In this document: positions 1 to 7,739 of the stretch, one piece after another
How positions within the stretch are numbered: the first letter of the stretch is position 1
Layout of the letters: each line of letters starts with the position of its first letter
NCBI GenBank assembly: GCA_041656175.1
Contig: JBBAEA010000072.1
Span: 1-18,338, forward strand
Direction of reading: 5' to 3'
Source of the DNA: JBBAEA01 sp041656175
Lineage (GTDB): Bacteria > Myxococcota_A > Bradymonadia > UBA4248
Length of the DNA: 18,338 bases
The notes under the pieces: generated by a model
Told to the model about the DNA's origin: nothing
The model's database searches: none
What the model saw: the letters and a program-made list of their open reading frames with translations, nothing else
Made by a program: the position numbers and the translations under genes

Positions 1-169
1 AGTGGACTCATTGTATCAGAGACTGGGCAACGATAAGAGGACAACTGGATATTTTGCACCCTGGATGGGATGGCGTTAGGAATGAGTAGGTAAACGTGAG
101 TTTACACAAAGAACTTGACACTCCCATTGATTATTTCAAAAACGATAACAACGAGAAACTACTAGTGAT
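1..169 (+). other. Window edge, possible 3' tail of an upstream gene
   Basis: On the plus strand two reading frames are open from the window edge. One ends with TAG at 77-79 and the other with TAG at 87-89. Either could be the last 25-28 codons of a gene that starts outside the window, and neither tail is recognisable. From about 90 to 169 I see only leader sequence of the next gene. It contains a perfect TTGACA at 115-120, but no convincing -10 box lies 16-18 bases downstream, so I do not call a promoter. Confidence 0.3.
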
Positions 170-2320
170 ATGATACGACTTTATCCAAGAATATTTGCAC
201 TTTTGCTCATAGCTTTGGCAAGTTTTAGCTGCAGTTCTACGCAACTAAAACATAAGGAAACTACAGCGACAAAAGTAGAACAAAAGCAGAAACTGCCTTT
301 TGATGAATACATGAACAGTATTCACGAAAAAATCCAGAAACATTGGCCTAGTATACAAAAAATTTGGCCCAATCATGACTATAGTCAGCACACGCTTATC
401 CTTTATAAACTCTCGCCGGAGGGCGAAAGCATAGAAGCGTGGGCGCTGTCGGTGGATGGAAAGAATAAACTTAGCAAAGAGCAGCAAGAATCTATCTCGC
501 CGCCACAAGCTGGAGGCTACGCCAGTACTAAATTTGCGGGAAAAGACGCCATCGTGATGAGCGCAGAGCTAAGTACGAACGATCTAGAAAAAGACGCCGA
601 CGAACTATACAGAACCGCCACACACGAACTCGTACATTTCTACCACCAACAAGAGGTCGAAGACTATAAACTCGAATCTAACCGCCGAGCTGAAAGCTAC
701 CCTATTAGCGCTAAGGCTCGCTTATACCGACAGATGCTGTATCGCAGGCTTATAAGCGCTTACGAAAACCCTGAAAAAGAGCAGGCATTCCTTGGCGCAG
801 CCAAGTATTGGCTAGAGAAGTGGGGCGCGGAGTTTCCCAAAGAGCGCAGCGAAATATTGCTCACAGATATTGTAGAAGGCACTGCAAAATACATAGAAAA
901 CCTTGCGACATTTTCTACGCTTGACACATCAAGCGATGCTTTTCGCGCTGATGCCATAAAAAACATCCTAAAAGAAGAAATCTTCATTTCAGCCGACAGC
1001 GAAAGCTATGAACTTGGCTATATAGCGGGTATTTTGCTCGATAAAAAAATACCAGACTGGAAAGTGAATTTTTATCCAAAACAAATAGATCCCGTAACGC
1101 TTTTACTCAGTGATGTAAAAGCTGTTGAAGATGCCGCAGATATTGACTTTGAATCTAAACTCGTTGCGGAGATCGATGCTGTTAACGAAGACTTAAAAGC
1201 AACAGTTCATGATCTTGTTATTGCCTATGATGCTCTTAACATACCATACCTAAAACTCGATATTTCCAATGTATCTTACAGCGCTACGATGGAAAACATC
1301 CTACAATATAAAGATTTAGATATATTATCAAACTATGCGAACAAGTATAATATAGGTGGAAAATTGCTTGAAATTAACGGCCATAGCGTGTTTTCGGAAG
1401 AATTAGATGATGGTCGCCGTATTATTATCATTCCGTTAACCATGCCCTACACTATTGATAATAATATTTTAAACATACATACCCAAAGTCTCCTAGTCGA
1501 TGGCATCGAAGTCAAAACTGGCAAAGACAAGAATCAACGCGTTCTTTATATGATCGAGCTTTACAGTGAACCCAGCGTGGCGAAAAACACCCATACACCA
1601 GAACTTGAAGCACTGAATGAAAGCCAAGCCACAACAAACGATGCTCAAAATGATCGAACGCCAGAACAAGCCATGACGCAAGCATCTCTCCCCGGCGTCG
1701 AGCGAAAAGCACCAACACGTTGTAGCTACAGCTCCTATTATTGGAGCAGCACATTGCGCCGCGCCGTCGATCACTACCAAGTCGACAAGGCATATAGCGA
1801 AGTCACTGACGATGAGCGCAGCCCCGACGACCCTCGATGCACCCCATGTGTAGAAGATCAGGTCACGATAGACCCACGAGAATTTGGTATTGAGCACAAC
1901 GCGTTTCGTGTTTGTTACATCTATGCCGATGCTTTAAAAGATGCACTGCGCGAAATAAAAGAAAGCGGCAGTTTCGATATTGTTACGCTCACGGGCTACC
2001 GTGTCGGAAAAACACGTGGAAAAGTCGTCGACGGGAAGCGTACAGAGTGGAGCAACCACAGTTTTGGTACCGCGATCGACATCAACGCAAAATACAATGG
2101 CCTCTACAAGCAATGCCACACCACCCCGCGCGAGCACTCATCAGAGCTCGCAAACTGCCAACTCAGCATGGGCGGAGAATGGGCGCCAGAAAAGCGCCCA
2201 AAGCTCAGTATTACCCAAAACGGCATCGTCGTTAAAGTCATGACAAAATTTTGGAAATGGGGCGGAAGCATCCCAGGGGAACTCAAAGATATTATGCACT
2301 TTTCGATTACAGGATATTAA
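170..2320 (+). CDS. Lipoprotein with C-terminal peptidase M15 (carboxypeptidase-like) domain
   Basis: 716 residues. Residues 1-21 form a lipoprotein signal peptide: Arg near the N-terminus, a Leu/Ala/Ile-rich core, and Cys21 in ASFSC, predicting a lipid-anchored envelope protein. The C-terminal ~130 residues carry the zinc-site pattern of peptidase M15 (D-Ala-D-Ala carboxypeptidase or L-Ala-D-Glu endopeptidase type): SNHSFGTAIDIN gives ligands His630 and Asp637, and DIMHF gives His710. This domain probably trims peptidoglycan stem peptides. The N-terminal half has a separate HELVH (152-156), the gluzincin HExxH signature, followed by a helical region. Whether this is a second active metalloprotease is uncertain, because I cannot identify the third zinc ligand; Glu residues near 230-240 are candidates. 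The stretch around 500-590 is polar and linker-like, with several Cys. The start was chosen because it opens the signal peptide; the upstream ribosome site is weak (GAG about 13 bases before ATG). The gene converges on the ATPase gene. Confidence 0.85.
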   Translation: MIRLYPRIFALLLIALASFSCSSTQLKHKETTATKVEQKQKLPFDEYMNSIHEKIQKHWPSIQKIWPNHDYSQHTLILYKLSPEGESIEAWALSVDGKNKLSKEQQESISPPQAGGYASTKFAGKDAIVMSAELSTNDLEKDADELYRTATHELVHFYHQQEVEDYKLESNRRAESYPISAKARLYRQMLYRRLISAYENPEKEQAFLGAAKYWLEKWGAEFPKERSEILLTDIVEGTAKYIENLATFSTLDTSSDAFRADAIKNILKEEIFISADSESYELGYIAGILLDKKIPDWKVNFYPKQIDPVTLLLSDVKAVEDAADIDFESKLVAEIDAVNEDLKATVHDLVIAYDALNIPYLKLDISNVSYSATMENILQYKDLDILSNYANKYNIGGKLLEINGHSVFSEELDDGRRIIIIPLTMPYTIDNNILNIHTQSLLVDGIEVKTGKDKNQRVLYMIELYSEPSVAKNTHTPELEALNESQATTNDAQNDRTPEQAMTQASLPGVERKAPTRCSYSSYYWSSTLRRAVDHYQVDKAYSEVTDDERSPDDPRCTPCVEDQVTIDPREFGIEHNAFRVCYIYADALKDALREIKESGSFDIVTLTGYRVGKTRGKVVDGKRTEWSNHSFGTAIDINAKYNGLYKQCHTTPREHSSELANCQLSMGGEWAPEKRPKLSITQNGIVVKVMTKFWKWGGSIPGELKDIMHFSITGY

Positions 2321-2531
2321 GAAAACTCTGATTCATTGGGCGCAGCCCCACGCCCCGCTAAGGGTAAGGCAAGCGCAAAGCTCTATTAAGGCCAAAATTT
2401 GGACGGGGCGTCGCGGGGTGTCCCCGCGGAGGGGGTAGTGGCAAACCCGCGCAAAGCGTGGGGTTGACACGTAGGGGGAGACTTCCCCCACAAGAAGAAA
2501 ATGCCGAAAATTCCAGTGCTTTTTTTTATTA
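2321..2531. repeat. Hairpin-rich intergenic spacer between convergent genes
   Basis: This 211-bp spacer contains several inverted repeats: GGGC-GCA-GCCC at about 2338-2348, CGCGGGG-TGT-CCCCGCG at 2412-2428, and GGGGGA-GACT-TCCCCC at 2474-2489. Pieces recur elsewhere in the window. AAACTCTGATTCATTGGG at 2323-2340 is repeated in inverse orientation at 13553-13570, and GCGCAAAGCTCT at 2373-2384 is the reverse complement of 6331-6342. None of the stems is followed by a clear T run in the direction of either gene, so they may be dispersed repeat elements rather than classic terminators. Confidence 0.55.
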
Positions 2532-4841
2532 TCAGTAATGGTAGGAATCAAAATCATCATCGAGTCGCAAGAGCATCCCTAGGGAGCGCGCCTCTTGTTG
2601 GGCTGCATCAGCGAGATGCTTCATATTGATGGGGGCAGCCTCATCGGCGGCCACGATGGCGGCTTTGAGTACGGCGTTTCGGATGTATCCGCCGCTCATC
2701 TCGAAAGTTTCGGCAAGCCATTCCCAAGAAATGTCGTCGGCGACGGGAGCCCGAGGCGGCATCATGCGCTGCCACAATTGCATACGTCCCTTAACATCGG
2801 GCATGGGGAAGTCGATGATAAAACGCATACGACGCCGGAAGGCATCGTCAATGCCTTTGGAGAGGTTGGTCGTTAAGATAGTCATACCGTCGTAAGACTC
2901 GAGTTTTTGGAGCAAAAAGTTAATCTCGAGGTTTGCATAACGATCATTTGAGGACTTGACGTCTGTACGCGCCGCAAAGAGAGCATCCGCCTCATCAAAG
3001 AGAATAATGGCCTGCGCTTTTGCCGCTTCATCGAATATTTTGGCTAAGTTTTTCTCGGTCTCTCCGATATACTTGTCTACAATCTTTGAAAGATCCACGC
3101 GATATAGCACCTTGCCCAGCTCGTTGGCGAGTGCGGTAGCCAGCAAAGTCTTGCCTGTGCCTGGTGGTCCAGAAAATAGTGCAGAAAGCGCATTGCCATA
3201 CGGCGAACGCTCAATAAATCCCCAGTTATCAAGAACTGTATGCAGATTACTGGCATAGGCGAGTATTTTTTTGACCTCCACCTCTGCTTCTTCGTCCAAA
3301 ATGACGCCCGAAAGCTCAACCTTACTCACGCTCACATCCGCCAATTCTCCAAGATTATGCTCAAAACTGCTCTGTATCTCGGATAAAACATGATGTGTAT
3401 CGATGGGGATCGCATTTTCAGCGTCATGCTTTTGCATCACAGTATCGGCGATGCTAAAGATCTTAGCAGCTGGCAGCAGATAATTTTGTGAAAATAGCTT
3501 AGCCATCTTTTCTACTTTTTCCGCGCTTTCTATAAAGCTAAGTGCACTTTTCCACAACACATACGCATCAACTGCGCGAGGATATCGAAGCTCTATGCTT
3601 TGCGGATTTCCTAAAGCACGTTTAAAGTAGCTTTCATATTGCTTGGCGACAAAAAAGATACTACCGGGGTAACTTTGGTATAAAGGCTCCAATCGCGAGG
3701 CATTTTTCTCCAAAATATTTGACAACCTCTTCCCATCCTCTCCTTGCCCCAATCCGTCCAAAGACATGAGAAGCGCAGAGTTTCCAATAAGAGCGTCGCG
3801 CATGATTTCGGCAAGGCGCGTGGGTAGCATATCCTCCGCAACACGGGAGAGTTCAAGCACGAGGTCGACTTCAAGAACTGAGATTTTGCGTTGGTGTATA
3901 GCCGCGCTACAGACTAGACTGCGCCTCCCCGAGTGCTCCGGCCCCCACAAACAAATACGGGGCGACGCCAACTGAAGGGCGTAATCGAACTCTTGGCGAC
4001 TTTGTTCGTGAACGAAGAGTTGGCTCATCGGCTTGGCATCGGTATGAAAAATCCGGTTACCCAAGCTTTGCGATGCATTACTGCCTAATCCGCGGAAGGC
4101 ATCAATGACAGTTTGCTCCAACGACAACGGCGTAAACAGTGTTGGTGTATAATTCGGATAATTTGCATGTTTTTCGCCGATTACTAGGCGCATGCGTCGT
4201 AATGTCGCATTTTCTCTAAGGCAATTCAATAATTCCGCATATTCCTCTTCGCTACTGGCAAGCAGCTGACAGAGAAAAGCTACGGTGGGAATGCGTACAG
4301 AGTAGTCGGCCCATGCAACAGTCATCAGCCGCATAATGGGCTCAACAGAGAAAGCCATCACAAGGGTGCTTAGGATCTTAAACTCGTGGTATGAAAGCGA
4401 AAAGTTCCTAACTATGCGAGAAATAGGCGTTTCTCTTGCGTTATAACCCACAATAATTTTAATCTCATCGCTATAGCGCAAGTACTCCTGCATGGCGAGC
4501 TCTTGTGTGGGAACGTTGTGCATATCGAGCCATTGCTGAGAGTAGCGATCCTGCTCCAAAGGCCCCATGTAGCCTTGTAACTCCTCCCCAGAAACACACT
4601 TCTCAGAGTAGGTCTCATGGTTACTCACCAAGCGCTCCGAATTTGCACGCATGTAGGCAACAAGCCGCCAGTAACATGCCTGCTCGCACTTTTCAAGAAG
4701 CAAACGCTGCCAAGTATCCGCATCAAGATCATCTAAAACCTTATGCCAAGCCTCAATAAACTCCTTCCCCCTCGCCTCCAACTCTACGTCATTGCTCGCA
4801 AGCTGCTCTTCTTGCGGTTTTTCACTCTTTTGCTCTTTCAT
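2532..4841 (-). CDS. Two-domain AAA+ ATPase, contractile-injection-system (Afp15/PVC15) type
   Basis: 769 residues, cytosolic, with no signal or membrane segment. The C-terminal AAA+ module is complete: Walker A GPPGTGKT (558-565), Walker B IILFDEAD (612-619), and a basic Arg-finger-like stretch FRRRMR (668-673) after a sensor-1-like TTNLS. An upstream second module is degenerate: its P-loop reads GPEHSGRRS (300-308), with Arg in place of the essential Lys, so it probably does not hydrolyse ATP. The order of an N-terminal helical region, a degenerate D1 and an active D2, with KYIGETEKNL, matches the AAA ATPases encoded with extracellular contractile injection systems (Afp15/PVC15-like). In this window no sheath, tube or baseplate gene accompanies it, so it is either an orphan or a general remodelling ATPase of the same family. 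The start ATG has AAAGG directly next to it and GAAGAG 9 bases upstream. The stop lies just before an A-rich stretch. Confidence 0.85.
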   Translation of the reverse strand: MKEQKSEKPQEEQLASNDVELEARGKEFIEAWHKVLDDLDADTWQRLLLEKCEQACYWRLVAYMRANSERLVSNHETYSEKCVSGEELQGYMGPLEQDRYSQQWLDMHNVPTQELAMQEYLRYSDEIKIIVGYNARETPISRIVRNFSLSYHEFKILSTLVMAFSVEPIMRLMTVAWADYSVRIPTVAFLCQLLASSEEEYAELLNCLRENATLRRMRLVIGEKHANYPNYTPTLFTPLSLEQTVIDAFRGLGSNASQSLGNRIFHTDAKPMSQLFVHEQSRQEFDYALQLASPRICLWGPEHSGRRSLVCSAAIHQRKISVLEVDLVLELSRVAEDMLPTRLAEIMRDALIGNSALLMSLDGLGQGEDGKRLSNILEKNASRLEPLYQSYPGSIFFVAKQYESYFKRALGNPQSIELRYPRAVDAYVLWKSALSFIESAEKVEKMAKLFSQNYLLPAAKIFSIADTVMQKHDAENAIPIDTHHVLSEIQSSFEHNLGELADVSVSKVELSGVILDEEAEVEVKKILAYASNLHTVLDNWGFIERSPYGNALSALFSGPPGTGKTLLATALANELGKVLYRVDLSKIVDKYIGETEKNLAKIFDEAAKAQAIILFDEADALFAARTDVKSSNDRYANLEINFLLQKLESYDGMTILTTNLSKGIDDAFRRRMRFIIDFPMPDVKGRMQLWQRMMPPRAPVADDISWEWLAETFEMSGGYIRNAVLKAAIVAADEAAPINMKHLADAAQQEARSLGMLLRLDDDFDSYHY

Positions 4842-5151
4842 CCTTTACGACTCTTCAATGTGGGTATTTTTTCTCTAACGCTCGTGTTTTTACTTTATTA
4901 TTCGCTAAAAATCACTGTTAGGCTAATCATTCTGTTGTGTTTTTTGGGGGGGGCTTTTGCCCCCCTACGCCCGAGCTCAGCATTACGTATTTCTTTTGAG
5001 TTTGCGCGGGGGGAAGCTTTTTTCTTTTTGCAAAAGAAAAAAGCTTCCCCCCCCCCACCCCCCTCTCTTCAATCGCGACACGGATGTCAGCGATTGGTCG
5101 CGGCTGAGGCCGCGCGCGAAGCGGCCACAGCCTGGACGGCTGTGGCACTAA
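4842..5151. repeat. Array of five hairpins in an intergenic region
   Basis: This noncoding region holds a run of inverted repeats. (1) GGGGGGC-TTTT-GCCCCCC at 4948-4965. (2) A perfect 21-bp stem, arms 5008-5028 and 5032-5052, with loop TGC. (3) CAATCGC-GACA-CGGA-TGTC-(A)-GCGATTG at 5070-5096. (4) CGCGGC-TGAG-GCCGCG at 5099-5114. (5) GCCACAGCC-TGGAC-GGCTGTGGC at 5124-5146. The array lies between the start of the ATPase gene and the 3' end of the first lipoprotein gene. Short open frames here look like translations of the repeats, not genes. Hairpin 2 has a relative at 6343-6386. Confidence 0.7.
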
Positions 5152-5321
5152 AAAGAAAACACTCTTTTAAGCACTTTTCGAATAAAATGTCATTCTATCT
5201 TCTACCTGCCTTATTTTATTAGCATTTTTAGCTTATATTTCTCTACAAAATGTCTCATTTTGTTTAAAACTGTATCGGATTTGTAAAATTAAATTCACCA
5301 TTTCTAGCCGTGCAAAGGTCT
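5152..5321. repeat. 170-bp noncoding direct repeat, copy A
   Basis: This AT-rich 170-bp segment aligns without gaps to 6403-6572, with about 13 differences by hand count (roughly 92% identity). Each copy lies just 3' of one of two paralogous lipoprotein genes; copy A ends 73 bases from the stop of the first. It contains no ORF of note in either copy. It is conserved better than the neighbouring coding sequences appear to be at protein level, which hints at a functional RNA or site, or at recent homogenisation. Confidence 0.8.
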
Positions 5322-5394
5322 TGATAAGTTCATTTAAAGTATTAGCGCATTATATCAATCATTCTTTACGGGCACTATTATTCATTGCTTGTCG

Positions 5395-6306
5395 TTAATT
5401 GGCAAGCCTGCTAAGCGTCGCTGTAATGTTAAAGGTAGAGAGTATATCAGGGTTTTTAATTGATTCTTTTGCATTAATAAGCACACAAAGCTCCAAAGTT
5501 TCAAGATCCACCTGTTTACAATATTTAACTTCGTCTGTAGCAAGTTTTACAAAACCAGTTTCTTGTAGTTTTTTAGAATAATCAAGAAAGATAGACTTCG
5601 GTATTCCTTGAAGATTATGATAAAAATATCTAACGGATTTCATGAGCTTTTCTTGACCTGATTGGAAAAACTTTGCTTCGATATCCTCTATCACTGTGAA
5701 GTCGTTATATTTAGCGGCGAACACGGAATCTTCTAAGGGATAAGGAATCCTGCTATCGGGCAAATTACTATATCGACCGAAGGGATCGCGTGTGATAGAG
5801 AAAGTGATATAAAGCTTGCCATCATACTCAAAAAAACTAACAATGCGTATGGAATTATTTTTTAATTCTCTGAGATAAATATTTTCTGCCTTGAGCAAAA
5901 AACCTTCTTTTACTAGAAGCTCCTCGAACTGCGTTTTGAAATCCGTCTCATCGTACGTGTAAATGACAGCCGTTTTTTCTTCATTTACTTGAAGATCTAA
6001 GAACGATATAATTTTCCCATTGATGAATGGGTAAGGAAAGCCTTTCTTGGGTATGTCGAGATAATTCGGCGGGTAATCTGCTAAGCTGCTCTCATCTGAT
6101 TCCTCAATCTCATCGCTATTATTTTCAAGCGTTTCATTGTGTTTTTCAACTGCGCTTGACGGTACAAGCAAATTCTCTGCACCAGAGTCTTCACTGACTT
6201 CTAGGCTCACTCTTTCCTCGAGCTTTGTTTCTTGCTTACATGCGCTAAGCACAAAAACGACGAAGATCGCTAAAACAAATTGGAAACGTATATTCACAAC
6301 AGCCAC
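5395..6306 (-). CDS. Lipoprotein of unknown function, paralogue 1
   Basis: 303 residues. The N-terminus is a lipoprotein signal with Cys23 in the lipobox LSAC, followed by an acidic, low-complexity linker (about 25-80). The folded part begins around GFPYPF and includes QVNEEKTAV, TRDPFG and a PYPLED stretch, all matched in the paralogue at 6699-7646 (KEGFPIP, QVNEDKTAVFYAY, TTDPFG, YPLEDGV). Two Cys residues near the C-terminus (YCKQ and ELCVL) are also matched in the paralogue and could form a disulfide in the periplasm. I do not recognise a characterised family. The start given is GTG; a second GTG three codons on (Val4) is about as likely, and neither has a strong ribosome site. Downstream lie copy A of the 170-bp repeat and the hairpin array. 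Confidence 0.75.
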   Translation of the reverse strand: MAVVNIRFQFVLAIFVVFVLSACKQETKLEERVSLEVSEDSGAENLLVPSSAVEKHNETLENNSDEIEESDESSLADYPPNYLDIPKKGFPYPFINGKIISFLDLQVNEEKTAVIYTYDETDFKTQFEELLVKEGFLLKAENIYLRELKNNSIRIVSFFEYDGKLYITFSITRDPFGRYSNLPDSRIPYPLEDSVFAAKYNDFTVIEDIEAKFFQSGQEKLMKSVRYFYHNLQGIPKSIFLDYSKKLQETGFVKLATDEVKYCKQVDLETLELCVLINAKESIKNPDILSTFNITATLSRLAN

Positions 6307-6342
6307 CCAGCATCCAAATTAACAAAATAGAGAGCTTTGCGC

Positions 6343-6386
6343 GGGGGAAACCCTTTTCTTTGTGCCAAAGAAAAGATGTTTCCCCC
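6343..6386. repeat. Long imperfect hairpin related to 5008-5052
   Basis: The left arm, 6343-6362, begins GGGGGAAACCC. It pairs with 6366-6386 around the loop TGC, with one small internal mismatch or bulge (GGG facing ATG). The plan is the same as the perfect hairpin at 5008-5052: outer G/C tract, inner T/A-rich stem, TGC loop. The arms differ in sequence but pairing is kept, which suggests compensatory change or selection for the palindrome. It is followed by C-rich sequence and then, after 16 bases, by copy B of the 170-bp repeat. Confidence 0.7.
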
Positions 6387-6402
6387 CGTACCCCCCTTCC
6401 CC

Positions 6403-6572
6403 AAAGAAAGCACTCTTTTAAGCACTTTTCGAATAAAATGTCATTCTATCTCCACCTTGCCTTATTTTATTAGCATGTTTAGCTTATATTTCTCTACAAA
6501 GTGTCTCATTTTGTTTAAAAATGTTTCGAATTTGTAAAATTAAATTCGTTATTTCTAGCCGTGCAAAGGTCT
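6403..6572. repeat. 170-bp noncoding direct repeat, copy B
   Basis: Gap-free match of 5152-5321 with about 13 substitutions. It lies 126 bases beyond the stop of the second lipoprotein gene, in the same orientation relative to its gene as copy A. The 97 bp upstream of copy B, between the first lipoprotein gene and the repeat, contain only the hairpin at 6343-6386. Between the repeat and the stop at 6699 I see no gene. Confidence 0.8.
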
Positions 6573-6698
6573 CAAAATAATGAAAAGAGCAGAAAACAAA
6601 TCGATTTATATCCCTAAACATGCAAGGCTAAGCAGTGCATCCGTGCAACTTGCCTTACTAAAATTTACTTCCAATACTCGCATCTTTTGGTGAATCCC

Positions 6699-7646
6699 TT
6701 AGTTCAATTGTCTCACAGTCATTTCAAATTTTACTTCATCCCATAACTTCGTATCTTCATCATAATCAATCAGGTCATAGGTGATACAAGCCTGTACTTT
6801 ATCACTCCAAGTTTTGCAGAATCGTGGGCTTTCAGGGATGCGATAATTTTCATAAGCAGCTTTTTTCAGACGTTTGCTGTAATCATCGACAAAAGACTTG
6901 GGTACTTGCTTATAGGTATAGAACATATCTCGTCTTGCTTTTGCTTGACTTGTTAGAGAACCACTCTCTAAATATGGGTCAAGCTCTGAGATATCATAAA
7001 CAGTATAACTACTATAACGCAATGCTAAAACCCCATCTTCCAAGGGATAGAGAATCCTTGCATCGGGCATGTTTTTGTACAAGCCAAAGGGATCCGTTGT
7101 GGTGAACATACCGATGTAAAATCTATCCTCTCTCTCGAAGAGTTTGACAATGAGTGCAGGTTGATTCTTTCGCTCCTTAACGTAGGTATGATTAGCTTTG
7201 CGCAAGAAACCTGCTTTAGCTAAGCTCTTCTCATACTGCGACTTGAAGGCAGCGTCTTTATAAGCATAAAACACTGCTGTTTTATCCTCATTTACTTGGG
7301 CGCTCAAATACTCAAGCGCTTCCCCTTCTACTGTAGGAATGGGGAAGCCTTCCTTACGCATTTCATCGTAATCGTTAGAAGGCTTCTCTAAGCTTTTGGC
7401 ATCATCACCTTGTTTGGCAACGCCCTTTTCCTCTCCATCGCCAGTGTTCTCTTCGTTATTACCTGTTTGCGCTAGACTTTTATGGTCTTGAATATCCACT
7501 GCTGCAGTGTCAGGGAGCGTATTAGCTGTTTCTTTAGCACTATCGGTTTGCGATGATTCTTTATGGCATGCGCCCAGCGCTAAAATCAGCAAAAGAGAGG
7601 CCATTACATGAAGAGCTTGAGGCGAGCGATATGTAAAACTAGGCAT
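6699..7646 (-). CDS. Lipoprotein of unknown function, paralogue 2
   Basis: 315 residues. The signal peptide ends in the lipobox LGAC with Cys27. It is followed by a long polar linker rich in Asp, Glu, Lys and Asn (about 28-95) that would hold the folded domain away from the membrane. The C-terminal ~215 residues align along their length with the lipoprotein at 5395-6306: GFP.P, the QVNE.KTAV motif, KAGFL, DPFG.Y.N.PD.R..YPLED, and a C-terminal Cys pair (RFCK, QACIT). The function is unknown; no catalytic motif is evident. The ATG start precedes the signal peptide directly but lacks a clear ribosome binding site. An internal ATG at codon 15 would leave too short a signal sequence. The gene follows the terminator of the large hydrolase gene, so it probably has its own promoter. 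Confidence 0.78.
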   Translation of the reverse strand: MPSFTYRSPQALHVMASLLLILALGACHKESSQTDSAKETANTLPDTAAVDIQDHKSLAQTGNNEENTGDGEEKGVAKQGDDAKSLEKPSNDYDEMRKEGFPIPTVEGEALEYLSAQVNEDKTAVFYAYKDAAFKSQYEKSLAKAGFLRKANHTYVKERKNQPALIVKLFEREDRFYIGMFTTTDPFGLYKNMPDARILYPLEDGVLALRYSSYTVYDISELDPYLESGSLTSQAKARRDMFYTYKQVPKSFVDDYSKRLKKAAYENYRIPESPRFCKTWSDKVQACITYDLIDYDEDTKLWDEVKFEMTVRQLN

Positions 7647-7669
7647 AAAACTAAACTAGTGTCCGGAGT

Positions 7670-7706
7670 AAAAAACTAACGCAAGGGAATGATAACCCTT
7701 GCGTTA
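7670..7706 (-). terminator. Rho-independent terminator of the hydrolase gene
   Basis: Read on the minus strand, a perfect 11-bp stem (arms TAACGCAAGGG and CCCTTGCGTTA at 7677-7706, 8-base loop) is followed after one G by six T residues (7675-7670). It begins 33 bases past the stop of the large hydrolase gene and lies before the start of paralogue 2, so it separates the two transcripts. Confidence 0.8.
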
Positions 7707-7739
7707 AGATAGCGCATAACAACTAAATATGACTAGCTA

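Noticed and set aside
115..149. Promoter with perfect TTGACA before the first gene
   Set aside because: No acceptable -10 hexamer at 16-18 bases spacing.
1493..1897. Minus-strand ORFs of 93-134 codons inside the M15 lipoprotein gene
   Set aside because: They are antisense to a gene with clear protein signatures and have no start signals or domains.
2412..2489. GC-rich stems as terminators of the two convergent genes
   Set aside because: No T run follows the stems in either direction; related pieces recur elsewhere, so they are listed as repeats.
4743..5222. 159-codon plus-strand ORF over the start of the ATPase gene and the hairpin array
   Set aside because: Its first part is antisense to the ATPase and the rest is a translation of hairpins and homopolymer tracts; it has no ribosome site and no domain.
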